A stretch of DNA of 64,000 nt from Buxus sempervirens (lineage: Eukaryota; Streptophyta; Magnoliopsida; Buxales; Buxaceae). The position numbers and the translations under genes are program-made. The notes below the pieces were generated by a model. The model was not told the DNA's origin and searched no databases. It was given only the letters and a program-made list of their open reading frames with translations. The stretch lies in NCBI GenBank assembly GCA_947561395.2, contig OX387183.1:2055883-2119882 (forward strand), written 5' to 3'. This document shows, in pieces, positions 34,836 to 47,037 of the stretch; the stretch's first letter is position 1, and each line of letters begins with the position of its first letter.

Positions 34836-35859
34836 GTGATTCTTTGAACAACAAACCTTATTTATTTAGCCACAAATGCACTCTTTCATATTTTAGAAGC
34901 ATAGTATATGAGTGTCTGCTATTGTGTAAAATTCTAGGCTGTGAATTAGCATCACCTAAACATTCTGCTTTCAACAGGTTGCTAGTATATGATGGTGGAC
35001 TTGATCAACTGATATAATGCTTTCCATTGCTTTCCCTGTTTGTGGGATTCATTCCCAATACACTAATTTGTTATGGCCTTACTTAACCAAGGACTGATGT
35101 GGTACTTTTCTTTTATTTCATGTGAGGGGTGATGCTGATGGGTTTCAGAACCCAAAAAAGAAAGAATAAAAAAAAAAAAAAAAAAAAACCAAAGCAACTA
35201 TTCTGGTAAGTGCTATAGTTCTCTCCTTTACGTTAGAATAGTTAGAAAGTGAATTTGAATGTAAACCTGCAATCCATTCACCCATTAATGTTCCAGATCT
35301 TGCGCACCTATTATAAGAAATAAGAACGAGTAATACAATTATTTTCAAATCTGAATGAACTTGGGCCTCTGTTCACTATTCTTGTAAAGAGCATTATTGG
35401 GACATGACCTGAAATTGGCTTTGGTAATACTAACTGGATTATATTCTTGAGATGACCATCCTACTCAAAAGACATGAGGAACCTGTCCAGCCGGCTTCGG
35501 GTTGGATCTTCTGCATGTTAGATCATGTGAACTTTGCCCTCTCAATAACAAATCCTCTAGATTACTTTGACCACCCATGAGTGAACCCTCTCATACTTCT
35601 GGTTTGTTTGCTCCTTGGTATATGTAAAGACATGGCTAAATTCCAAAGATAAATGTAACTTTAATCATTACTTAAGCTTGATTTGTCCTTTCTAATCAAA
35701 GGTCCTCAACTCTTTTAGTTGGAATTAATCTTGAAAAAGATGGCTAAATTCCCTCCAATATTTACTTCGAATGTTGCACTAATGATGGCAATGCTTTGCC
35801 TCATAAGGATAATGTGCCCTAATCCTTCCAAAGATTACCTTTAATAATAATCAAAAGTA

Positions 35860-36093
35860 GATTTGTCCTCACTAACTGAAGATGTTTCAGAGCTGTTAAA
35901 TTCCCCCTTACAGAGCAGTGCAGTTACTGGAATTTATATAGAAACTAATGATGAGGTCTGTCTACAATCACATACCATGCTTTATCTTATATTCAAACAA
36001 AATGTAAAGTTTCTTCTCAAACTCTTGCAGTTAGCTCTTGTTGTTGAGATGCGGGATGATGATGCAAGCTTTAGGCAATATCCAGCTGCTTAA
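35860..36093 (+). pseudogene. Exon-like pieces of an unrecognised gene inside the CACTA element
   Basis: A frame with SSLTEDVSELLNSPLQSSAV and then, after a CTCTTGCAG acceptor-like site (36,026-36,034), LALVVEMRDDDASFRQYPAA before a stop. Composition is protein-like and the splice-like borders suggest captured exons, possibly from a different gene than the NSUN exon. No family recognised. Confidence 0.3.
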
Positions 36094-36834
36094 AGTCTCA
36101 AGTTCAGTACATTCTTAAATGCCCACAAATGACTGAGCACTTTGATCAATGTATGTACAACTTCATGATGGTTCACAATTCAACAATTGCAGCAGATTTT
36201 GTAAGCTATCCTAATTAGCAAAGCTTCTTCTCAGGTCAACAGAACAATATATGAGATACAATCTTTGAAAATAGCATTAAGATACTGATTTTGAAAATGT
36301 AAGGTACCCTTTTGTATGGCATTTCATGCTTTTTTTTTGAGTCACACAGGAATATTTGGCGCATTAGGACTGATCAGCAACTTGGATGACCGAGTTGCCA
36401 CAGCAACCATTCTCGTTTTTTCACCTGGGTTCTAATCACATATTCACGCTTAATTGAATCACATCCAAGGGCAAAAAGGGAATTTAGCCTGTCAATCCGA
36501 GTGTGTATGAGCAGATGTGAGAGCGGTGGACCAAATTTTAAAAAAAAAAAAAAAAAAAAGTAATTACCGGCGGTCATAAGGAAAGAGCACTTTTATTACT
36601 GGCGCTTCTAAAAACGCCGCTTAAAGCGCACGCTTCCTTTCGTGGCAGCTGTGGAAAAACCAATTAGTTAGTAGCCACCATTTCTCCCCATCCTTTTAGA
36701 CTTCTAATCAAAGAATTTGTAAATCGAAATGCTAACCAAAGGTATCTAGATTGCAACTAGATCTTGAACTGAAAAATAATTTAGCATCGCAAAACCTTGA
36801 GATCTAATATCTTCACCTTCTGATGCGTTGTAGC

Positions 36835-37417
36835 CTAAGAAGTAGCTATAACAAGCATAACCAAGAAGATATGTCCGAGCATCTGAATGCATAGACCGCT
36901 GGAACTAAAAAGCAGGAAACCATGCCAGAATCTCAACTCGGATTGTTATCGGCAACGTACAGCGCTGAAGACGCTATTGATCACAGAAAGCGCATCAGAG
37001 ACTCTAATTTGTTGCCTTAAACTAAAAACGACCTAATCAGCTTCAAAAGAGAAAAATACGAAATCATCAAAGAGAAGGCTGGGAGAGTAATTAATGATTT
37101 TGATACATGATCAACGAGCTTAGAATTAGAAAAAAACAGAAGACAATTAATTGATAAGAAGGTTTCAACGTACGTGCGCAATCAATGTCACCGTGTCTTC
37201 TTCTTCGAAGACAAACAAAAACAAAAAATTTCTAAAATCTACGAAAGAAAAAGCCAGAAAGAGACCGAAAGAGATTAAAAAGGCGAAAGAAGAAGAAAAA
37301 AAAGTACCTCCAGTGACGCTGGACAGTTCCGTGCTTGAGAGAGATTCGCATGAGAGCCAGTAGCCCTAATTCATAAACAAATCGAGAGCAACAGAGAGAT
37401 CTTATGTGAAGAGCCAT
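36835..37417 (-). CDS. Small two-exon gene of unknown function (unit 2 copy)
   Basis: Exon 1 (37308-37417) and exon 2 (36835-36904) have the same lengths, start, donor, acceptor and TAG stop as the unit 1 copy. The 59-residue product differs at a few sites (KHGTVQRHW; IQMLGHIFLVMLVIATS) and keeps the hydrophobic tail. The CACTA element sits just beyond the 3' end and has separated the gene from its former 3' flank. Function unknown; the joined frame is inferred from the conserved splice sites. Confidence 0.4.
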
Positions 37418-38680
37418 TTGAGGGGTTTTATAGATAATGAGGATGAAATGGTCTGGATTGTCCTGCTCGTGTTGGTGATAGTACGATGAAAACCCTAGTA
37501 TGCGTCATCCGTTGGGAATAAAATGTCTTCAATGCCCTTTTACTAGAGCCAATTTACAATCACATATGATTTTACTAATCATAATTAGGAACCTATTTTA
37601 CTCTAGGAATTTATTTTTATTTTTATTTTTTATATTTGTTTTTTTGTCTATGTATGTGTTTTGGTGCTGCCTGATCTTGTAGCAATAATAATAATAATAA
37701 TAATAATAACAATAATATAAAACGGTCCTAAAAAAAGTGCCAAACATGTAATCTTTTATTCCCAATACAATCTTAAAATGCCTTCTTATGCATATTTCTA
37801 TGGGATAACTTGGATATTTTCTGTTTTTTGTTTTCACTTACGAAAACAATACCATTTAAAAATTTTTAAGCCTTCAATGTTGCAAAAAATCACTCACATC
37901 CCCTTCGAAAAGGGAACTTAAAAAATTCTGCCACTTAAAAAGTTCATTCATTTTGTTCATATTGACTTCTATCTTTCAAGAGTTAAAAGTTCATTCCTTT
38001 TGTTCATATTGACTTCTATCTTTCAAGAGTTAAGCCAGCCGCTATTGTATTTATATTATAATGTACCAAATTATATAAATTATGCCCAATACTGAATTTT
38101 GTATGTTTATAAATAAGCTTGTTTTGTTTTGTTCTGTTTTTGTTGATATTATTATGCTAATTAATGCAATCTTTCATTCAATACCTATATACATAGTAAT
38201 TTTTGATATTATTATGCTAATTAATGCAAAAATAAGTGGATTTAGACCCCTTCCTGAAAGTTCAAAATTTGAGGAGGTAGCCATACATGGTGAGACAAGG
38301 CATTTCCTTCGGTAAAAACCCAAAAAATATTTAAAAATTTGAAAAACTGCAGAAATTCATAACAATATCTGATATGTAGGAAGCTTGACTACAAACAACC
38401 ATGTGGCATTTTTAGCTCATCATAAACAAACAACCCTCCAAGTCCTCTCACTGTGAGGACTCATACCCATGATAAATTTACATCTTTAGATATCAAAACA
38501 CTGATTTGTCTCTTCCAAAATTACAGTTTCCAGTCACAATTGCATATGGCAAAGCCAATTAGGATGTAAATTAAGGCCCTCTTGTCTACTAATATGTACA
38601 TCCACTCTTTATGATGTTGTTTTAAATCCCAAAAGACCAAAAACACTTGCATTTGTTATTTGAACTGACGCTTAAAGCAA
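37418..38680 (-). promoter_or_regulatory. Spacer between MTP C 3' end and the small gene, with its promoter
   Basis: Homologous to 18,808-20,008. It includes the telobox-like AAACCCTAG (37,491-37,499), a (TAA)n microsatellite at 37,684-37,710 and a short local duplication of TTGACTTCTATC(T)TTTCAAGAG near 37,963 and 38,009. No other gene. Confidence 0.5.
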
Positions 38681-41513
38681 TCAAGGCTGACTGTTGGGCA
38701 GTCTACTAAGAACAGAGTGCTCTGGCTTGTGATCACACTCGAAATCCAGGTGAACGAATGCCCGCTCTACTTCAGGGAGTTTCTCAATCTTAATCTGCAA
38801 ACTCTCTCCAATCGCATGGGCTTCTTTCAATGGCAAATCTTCTGGTAGTTCAATGTCAACCTGTAACAACAAAAGAAAATCCTTTTTAGCAAAAGAACAG
38901 AATAATAGCAAAAAATAAATTATAAAATAAACCATTAATACAGTAAGCAATAAGAAAGAGCAGTTAGACTTCCAAATTAATTGTTTCTATACTTTTAGCG
39001 ACATTTGACCCTACTTGTGCTCATGGGTAAGTAATTTCACATAAGAGACTTAGACTGTGGCATTTATCCATAGCAGCAATAATTTGCTTAAAATGAAAAA
39101 AATGAATTTTGGTGAATAGATTCTACTAAAGTGCTTGTCTTGACATATGATGGGAATTACCTTATTTAGGGATAAAAATATCATTTTAAGTTACACATGT
39201 ATATGTGGCTGAACTTTTCCATTTTCAAATAGTTAGGCCTCGAATAATTTGCACGATTTGAGAGAAGTTGGGGGTTTACAATTGTCATTACTGTAGAGGT
39301 TATAAATATTAGAAGTTTTCCATTGTCCTAGCTTTAAAGGATTTTTCATAAATAACGAGTCTACCCTTGTCATGTAAGGAAGTCTTTGAAACAAGTTTCA
39401 AATATATCCATCAAAGTTTAAGATATTAGAAGTTTTCCATCGTACTTTTGCAAAATGAGTTGTGAAAATCCAAAAAGGGGTCTAGGAGTGATTGCTCTTT
39501 TCAGCGCAAGGCTGTACTGATTTCTATAAAAGAACTTTCCACATAGGTGATTAGGAGAAATTTTTCTCAGCAATATCACCTTAAGCGGTATCCTCCTTTA
39601 TTGCTTATAAGTTATAAGTAAGAAACTATCAATTTAATGTTACCAAATGCAAGTGTGGCTTAAAAGTGCTTTAATAAGTAAAAAAAAAAGGCACTAAATT
39701 AAGGAGTTCCAAACCCAGCCATAATCTCAGTTAAAAAGCAAACTGAACGCACACTAATATAAAAATAAAAATAAAAACACTTTTCCACCATATGGAAAAG
39801 GGAATTTCAAGAAAACTCAATAAAGGGAGGGGGGGAGTTTATCACTGACCTCAACAAAATAGAGAACACCAAAGGTGTATGCACGCACAGTGTCAATACG
39901 CTTGATCTGAGGATGGTGCCTTATGACGAGGTATGTCAATTTTTGTAGGACTTCAGGAGGGGCTGATTGTCCAACTAGGGAAGCTACATCAAGAACCATA
40001 ACAGTAAATTGTAGGAAACTATGATCATGACAACAGATTTTCTTTCAGAAAAAAAAAGGATTCAAAAAAATAATTTATTCATTAGTTCAATAATCATTTG
40101 CAGTAATTTGAATAAATTCTCAAAATGAGATTGGTTAAATCTATTTAGCGGAAAAAAATGGGAAAGATGAAGGGAAGGGAAGAAATGCTGAAGGAGCTAC
40201 CTGCATTCTCCATAACAGTCCCAGACCAATTTGAAATCGTATAGATTGCAAGGACAATAGCACCAGCAGGGTCAATCCACCAATAGAATAAATCACCGAG
40301 AACAGCGGCAACTAATCCAACTACATTTGTTATCACATCAAAATAATGATCCTGGCAATATTCATGAAAGAAAGAAGTGAACAATATACCAAAGAATTGT
40401 GCAACTGAATCTGAATGAGGATAGAAGAAATGTTACAACCAGAAGGAGCTTCAAATAAGGCAAGTTAGAGAAAACCTTTGCATAGGCACGGACGATTTTG
40501 TTCCCTGAGGTTCTGCAGTATAACCACAGGGCAAGCTTTACTCCAGTAGCACCCAACATGATTGAGTACAACCACACCAATTGCTCTGTGGTCATCTTCT
40601 TAGAAGGTTCATTTTTGACCAACTGTTCTATTGCTTGGACCAGCACCTGAAAGCCTGGAAGAAAGATTAGCAGGAACCAGTGTCACTTTATTAATGCTAT
40701 ACTCCCAAAGGCTACCGATATCTAGTCCACATAGAAATAAATGATATAAAAACATGAAACCTCTTGAGATTATTCAGGTTTTTGGGAATATTCCTACAAT
40801 ATGCTATGTGAGTTTGTTATAGCCATTTCATATGAATATTCAAATCAAAGTCAGTTCTTGCCACAGTTCAATAACAACCCTTTCAAATCCTTTTTAGGGT
40901 GACAACCATACACTACAGCTTGCCTTTTATATAACAGCTCTCCAATGTTCTCTCCACACACACATATATCCTTGATACCAGGGTGGTAACATTGACCACA
41001 TTGAAATTGATCATTCACAACAAGAAATTCAGAGTTCATAGTACATATATATGATTTGTTAGTCTGGAAGCAACTGCAATAATTTCAAACATGCAGCAAT
41101 CTAAATCTTAATAAATCCAATCATCTTTTCTTCCATTCAAGCTCACAAATTTTGCTGCTACATCTTACATATTCTTCCAATTCTGTTTAGCTAATCAAAC
41201 TTAATCCATTCTATTACATAATGATTTTTTCCTTTAAGATATCTGTTTCCAACTGAAGAAGCTTACAACTTCATACTCCATCTAGAGGAACAAACACTAA
41301 TTGTATGTGAATTTTTTTTCCAACAGTTATTATTGTGCTTAATTTCTTGGAGTTCTAATAATAGTTTTTACAGTGAAATAGTAAAATCAGATGCTCCCAT
41401 CAAGTTTCCTAATTAATCAAATTATACTCATAAAGCTTATTATCTATACTTGTCATTAATTTTGATTGCCACTAGCATATATTCTGACTACACACACACA
41501 TTTCAAGAGAGGA

Positions 41514-41550
<37 letters not shown>

Positions 41551-44239
41551 GTGTGTTGGTGGGGTTGGGAGGATGGGGAAAGAAGGCGGCTACCTAGGCA
41601 CCTCAGCAGTTTCTTCAGATCATGCACCTACGTTAAAAACATGCCTAGGTAAGAGCCCAGTTGAAATACGATCTGCTTACTGCTATTACTTATTTAGATA
41701 TGTTGTCTAACTGAAATATGATTTTTGATAGATTGGTGTTGCTGATCCCAATTAGTTGGTATACGGCATTCTGATTCTCCCCTAGATTTACAGCTAGTAG
41801 CCATCTATGGTGCTTATGTGTATTCCAAAACTGGACTTCCTACTTGTCTTTGTGGGCAGAAAAATTTTAAATTCAGTTAAACCCCATTCTCCAAAGAGAG
41901 AGAGAGAGAGAGAGAGAGAGATGTATTTTTCAGTTTCCTGTGGGTTGAAGCATTTCTACATATTTCTCTCTTTTTTTTCTGTGGCTGTTATCAAATCTAG
42001 CTAGGCCTTTTTCTCGTTTCAAGTTAAATTCATTGATGGTAGGAACCATTTAACAGTAAAACCTTGGATGCTAGCATGAAGATGTGGGTTTGAATCTAAG
42101 TAGTCACTTTGTGCAAAAACATAAGAGATCAAGTCTGTTGCCAATTCAACCCTGCAAGGACCTTGCTTCAACAATACCTATGCTTGTTCATGATCAATTT
42201 TATACTTTTTGGATAGTAAACATTAAACGTCAAAATTTTTCAACTGGCATAAATTGGATTTCGTTAAATTTCACATCAAGTCCTGCAGAAGTAACATCTA
42301 TTTTGAAACACAGGTAATGTAGTTCCATAAATTTGAAAATCTCAATACATAATAGGAAACGAAATTAATTCCATGAATTTGAAAGTGCTACCAGCTGATA
42401 AAAAGCAGGTTAATACAGCACTACGTACCAAGTGTAGCCATGACAGCAGCAAAGATGATAATGCCTACTGGCTGCACCCTTAATTTTCCAATAGGATATT
42501 GGTAGATGTTTATACTTTTCATTGACAAGTGTGTGAACCAAAGGATACCACCAGCCATAAGATCTAGAAGAGAATCTAGAGTTGAAGCAGCAATAGCTAA
42601 TGATCCACTCTTTACTGTAGCAAAGGCCTGCACTTTTTTAAAGCATATTTTTATGTTAAAATGGTTAATTTTTACAAAAGGTGAAGGGATTACTTACAAT
42701 AATGTATCATACAAAGTGAGAGTTAAGGGTATCAGAAGCCTCTAAGATCATTCCCAAAAGTTACAAAGATGTAGGGAAACAGGAAGTACCTTAAATGCCA
42801 GTAAAAAGATGTTTGCCCAATTAGAGATTTTCATTGCTCTTTCATGTTGGGCTTGTTCTCTGCGATCTTGCTCCTCATCAATGTCATCGCCCATTTCTAG
42901 CAAATCAACTTCCTCAAAAGACCTGAGTGTTGCAAACTGTCTTTCATAGTATTCCATTTCCCCTGAAAAGACAGGAGATGTTCAAACTATGAGTTATAGA
43001 AGTAAACTTAATTTCTCTTAGTGACATACAGAAGGTTGCAGCAAGACAACAGCATTATGTTTAAAATTAGCAACTTATCAGGTATAGTCTGAGCAGCTAC
43101 TCATCTCATACAGAAGATATTTATGTGATGAACAACAGTTTCGCAAATTGACACAAAACTGTGATTCCAATAACTGATTATTGGGAAGTAGGCCTGCCTT
43201 AAAACACAATTACCACTGGAGAATGAAGCACTTGCTTGTCTACCAAAATAACACAAATAAAAGGAAAATTCCTAAAGATGATGATATCTGCAATGAGTAT
43301 GATATTGTTGGCACATAGGCTTTTCAGAGAATTTCACCAGCTCTATAATCTCTAAATTTTCTTTCAGAACTTCCATCGTGGCATTTGATTATGGAACGCA
43401 ATCCAGGCCAGTCCTAGTAATTGAAGATGAAACAATTTGAATGATGAAATTGCACAAAAAAGTCTATAGAAAAGAACCAACCATAGACACAACCAGAACC
43501 GCTTCCAACATTGTTATTCTAGTTGTTTCACATATTTTGTATCCCCAGTCATTATTTGGAATCAAAATAAAGTATCAGATGGATAAATTACAACTTTCTG
43601 GTCATTACTGGTCTTATGTGAAGGTGAGAATTGAATCAATTGATCCCTGATCATATGTTGCACAATGCCAAGACCTTAATAGTTGCAGCAGATTGTGTAC
43701 TACAAGTTCACTTCCTTCAAATTAATTCTTACAAAAATACTCATTTGCAACACTAGAATCAGAACATTTTTATAAAGTTTTTCAGAAAAAAAAAAAAAAA
43801 GACAGAGAAAGCGAAAATTTCTTTACAAGAAACACGTCTCTCTATACACATAAATATCATAAGTGAATATATTTCCTTAAGAGGATTAAAAATGGAAAAG
43901 CTAAATCTGTTTTCATGGTGCCATGGTGGTATAGTGAGATTGATGATGCAAAGTGAAACAACCCTTCTGACTTCTGCTTCCCTTTTCCTTTTCGCTAGAT
44001 AGAAACAAAACCAAAAATTGATTCAACAAGTTACCTTCGTTCAATCCTCTTGTTCGAGAGAGGCTAACGTGACGAGGATTCTCAGAATCTAAACCAGACC
44101 GAACCTTATAGGGCAATTTGGAGACGAACTGGGTTCTAATAGAGTTAACCGAGTTCCTGCGGTTAATCTTTAATTGCCCTTTCTCAACAGGAATTTGCTC
44201 TTCCATCAACAAAAATGGCGTTCTCGCATCACCTTCCAT
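38681..44239 (-). CDS. MTP9/10: Metal tolerance protein, Mn-CDF group (copy C), seven exons, intact
   Basis: Exons on the minus strand: 44035-44239, 42790-42962, 42429-42627, 40476-40654, 40201-40351, 39850-39983, 38681-38860. All borders are GT-AG and the frame is open for 406 residues. It keeps every family hallmark: DSLLD in TM2 (144-148), the [11 protein letters not shown] and [12 protein letters not shown] segments with all glycines, DHYFD in TM5 (253-257) at the exon 4/5 joint, [19 protein letters not shown]-like ([17 protein letters not shown]) and [10 protein letters not shown] with His384 in the cytosolic domain. Such proteins export Mn2+ from the cytosol into Golgi, prevacuolar or vacuolar compartments in exchange for H+. 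It is the only MTP locus here without a doubtful change, so probably the main functional gene. Subgroup naming is uncertain. Confidence 0.92.
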
Positions 44240-44989
44240 TCAAGCGAATAAAAAACAATCTTCTTTCAAAACCCAGATTAAATCTTACTCTCCCTCTCTC
44301 GCTCTCTCTCTGTAGGTATTCTTCCAATCCAAACCACAGGAATAGCACAGTTTAACGAAGTAGAATTCGATTCATTCGAAACTGATTTCAGTTTGTTTGC
44401 TCGTTTAGCTTTTCCCGCATCCGAGGCTGAGACCCAAAGGCATGATTAGATTTCGCTGTCTTCTTCCAAAGGAAATCGTCTTCTTCTGGAGGTATCTGGG
44501 GATACCAATTTCATGTTTTGACTTTTATCAGATCTCTGTCTTTGTCTTCAGTCTTTTGACTGCTTCCTCGCGTCTTTTAGCTAAAATTTCTTTTGAAGCC
44601 CTGTGGAGTGGAAGCAGCCTAACGGCCCTAACCAGCTTTGATAATGACGATGCTTCCCCCTTACCCCCCTTAAATCTAGATTTAACAAATCATAGTTTGG
44701 TAATTACAAAATCAAATAGAGTTAACCTCAGTGACTCAGTTTTGATTTTTTTTTTTGGTAAGCATGACTCAGTTTTGATTGGACCACTTCAAACGGTATT
44801 GAATATTAACAAACTCGCCGAGTTGATCTCATCTTCAGCTAAAGGAGAATTATCGATTAACTAAGGCAAACTTAACATGATTGCTGTTGAGGTGCCACCT
44901 TCCTACAATTTAGGCTATTTTAGAGCAAACTGGCCTATAAGTTTTTTGTTTTATATTACTTATCTAATCTAATTTAATATGTATATGTA
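44240..44989 (-). promoter_or_regulatory. Promoter and 5' UTR region of MTP copy C
   Basis: Homologous to 2195-2927. A CT tract at 44,290-44,311 becomes the GA-rich leader on the coding strand. An 18-bp retroposon footprint sits at 44747-44764. No TATA box that I can assign. Confidence 0.5.
44747..44764 (-). mobile_element. LINE-tail micro-insertion, 18 bp
   Basis: T10 followed by GGTAAGCA between two exact copies of TGACTCAGTTTTGAT (44732-44746 and 44765-44779). Unit 1 (26,194-26,210) and the A2 promoter (near 2417-2433, reverse strand) keep the empty site. Confidence 0.75.
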
Positions 44990-44993
44990 TCTA

Positions 44994-45170
44994 TCTATAC
45001 TATACATAAAGAGAAGAGGGGAGAATATTCTCTCCAGATTCTGGCCCCCTTTTTCTTTTTTCAAGCACTACCCTTCCCAAACAAAACAATCCCCCACTAT
45101 TGTAACTACTTTTGATATTTATCAAAGTGGGCCCACGTTTTCTACGCGCGTAGCGCGTGCAGCCCCCTAG
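44994..45170 (+). mobile_element. Mini-Helitron, 177 bp
   Basis: It starts TCTATACTATACATAAAG after an A and ends CCCCCTAG before a T, the A^T target and TC...CTAG ends of plant Helitrons. A 3' hairpin, ACGCGC-GTA-GCGCGT, lies about 10 bases from the end. It has no coding capacity and must use proteins made elsewhere. Confidence 0.75.
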
Positions 45171-46722
45171 TCTATTTAAGAGCAAACTGGCAAACTAGCC
45201 TATGTGTATCTATCTATCTATACTATTAATAAAGAGACTATACTATTAATATTATAATCGAGAGGGGGGGGGGGGGGGGGGGGGTGGGTGGTGTCTACTG
45301 GTCCAACTATGAGTGGGGTGTACACGTCAACGTCATTCACATACATGTATGCCCCACTCATCGTTGGACCATCAGTCTTCCATCATGAGGCTCCAGCCGA
45401 TTTCAAGTCCTCAAACACCAATTTATCTCTTCTCCATGTGGATATTCTCTTTTTTCTCCAGTTTTCTTTGTGAGTCCATGGAGAAGTCTCAAACACCAAT
45501 TTCTCTTTTCTCCACGTAACTATTTTTTCTTTTTTATAGGGTCCAATTAAGAAAAAGATAAAACATTATAAACATATATTATTAAACATATGTTGATAAA
45601 TATATAAAACATATGATAATATCATGTATTAAAATGTTTCTTAAATAAGATAGGAAATATAAGAAAAAGATATATGAAAAAAATAAAGGAAATATGGTTT
45701 TTAATAGATAAAATTATAGGAACAAGAGTAGGATAATGCTTAATGTAGTAACAAACTACTGCTATATTTATATAGTAGTAAAAACTATTATAAATTATTT
45801 AATAATTTGTTATTCTGAAAAAAAAAAAAAAAGTGTTCCCATGCTAAGCACAGGAACCTTACGAAAAAAAAAAATGCTAAGCACAAGAAAACAACTAGTA
45901 TTTTAATTGCTAACGCTACCTATTTTGAGCCTAGCATCAATAGGAAAGTTGAATAAGGTTAGTGGCTAATCAGACTATAATACTACTGGAAAAGTCCTTG
46001 AGGTTCGGAATTTTTTGGGTTAATCATGCCGGTGGGTGAGGAAAACTAGTCCTATGTGACATTTTATCGTTTCTTTCTGCTTTTAGGAACGTCCAGTGGT
46101 TTCAAATCAACGTCTAAAACATAAAACATTGGTACGGCTACAACACCGGTGGGTGTATGTAATTAACTACCAAAATGGTACCGATATTTAATTCGCTCCA
46201 CCTAAACCTAATGGGGTTTGGTATTGCTAAAATCGGGTTAGGGTTGGATGCGAGTGTAGTCCAACCCGTCTGGAACCCAACCTTAATATATTAAAATATC
46301 CTTTTAATATGTGTAAAATGTTTTTTTTCTATGTATCATATATAAAAAATACATATTTTTATTAATAAGTATATTTATTTATTTATATTCTATTTAAAAA
46401 CACCCTTTTACATTTTATACTCCAATTCGGTCAATCCAAACCTGCGAGTTACCAATATAGGAAAGTGTTATCCCTCGTTACTATGGGCTGCGTTACTAGC
46501 GGCTGCGCTACGCGCGTAGTAAATGAATGTGGGCCCATCTAGAAAAATGTGTGCAACTCTTCAATTTGGTTATGCTCAATAACCAACTTATAAAAAAGAG
46601 AAAAACCGAGTAGTTGCGTGTTTAAAAATGTGAGAAGTCTAAGCTGGCCTACCTCTCAGGCTGCATTTGGACAATGAGAAACTCTGTCATGATGTAGTTT
46701 CTTTTCAGATCATTTTCTATGA
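45171..46722. other. Spacer in unit 2
   Basis: It holds a second Helitron-like 5' tip (TCTATACTATTAATAAAGAG, about 45,217), a G-run (45,265-45,285), a foldback repeat (45297-45406), AT-rich DNA and a GCTACGCGCGTAG palindrome at 46,506-46,520. No gene. Confidence 0.45.
45297..45406. repeat. Foldback repeat, GTTGGTCCAACG family (copy 2)
   Basis: Arms TGGTCCAACTATGAGTGGGG and, inverted, CCCCACTCATCGTTGGACCA around a short palindromic centre with ACATACATGTATG. Confidence 0.65.
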
Positions 46723-46868
46723 TGGCTCTATCTACAGCCCTTAAGTGAAGCCTCCACAGAATGCAAACACGTGTCCTGTGGCTGAAAACTGTTAGTTGCG
46801 TGTTTGCATTCACATGACATGTGTTTGCATCCTATGAAGGCTTCATTTAAGGACTGCAAATAGAGCCA
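46723..46868. mobile_element. Foldback MITE, GGCTCTATCTGCAGCCC family, uninterrupted
   Basis: Ends GGCTCTATCTACAGCCCTTA and, reversed, GGCTCTATTTGCAGTCCTTA; 146 bp in all. Same family as 30053-30440 but at a different place in the unit, so an independent insertion. Confidence 0.7.
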
Positions 46869-47006
46869 CCATAGGAAGTGAATTGGTTTTCTTGTTTTGG
46901 TCTCGTGGGATTTTTTTTTTCCTCTTTGTTTCTTCTCTATGCATGCAAGAATCTTTCATTTTCTTGCCTTCACTTAAGGGCTGCAGCCAATGAATTCAAT
47001 AAATCT

Positions 47007-47037
47007 TTTTTTTTTTTTTTGATAGTGAAAACTCAAC
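47007..47037 (-). mobile_element. LINE- or SINE-tail micro-insertion, 31 bp
   Basis: T15, then GATAGTGAAAACTCAAC, between two copies of TCAATAAATCT (46996-47006 and 47038-47048). Unit 1 has a single site (near 28,473, ..AACTCAACAAATTG..). Confidence 0.6.

Larger units (their letters stand above)
32734..36676. mobile_element. Non-autonomous CACTA (En/Spm-like) element carrying host gene pieces
   Basis: The left end is CACTACAAATTTTGGG. The 3-bp target duplication ACC occurs at 32731-32733 and 36677-36679, and unit 1 has the single uninterrupted site (18,058-18,075, ..TTTACCATTTC..). The right end reads GTTAGTAGCC, an imperfect partner of the expected TAGTG. Subterminal ATTACCGGCGG motifs (32768 and 36563) are typical of plant CACTA elements. 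No transposase frame is seen. The 3.9-kb interior holds an NSUN-like exon (34729-34835), other exon-like pieces (near 35,870 and 36,030) and a 124-bp tandem duplication. It inserted after the 14.7-kb duplication. Confidence 0.8.

Noticed and set aside
41450-41710. Frame with a poly-glycine stretch
   Set aside because: It translates a G-run in intron 3 of MTP C.
44442-44864. 140-codon plus-strand frame opposite the MTP C promoter
   Set aside because: The counterpart regions of A2 and B are not open in this frame, and it contains the LINE-tail insertion.
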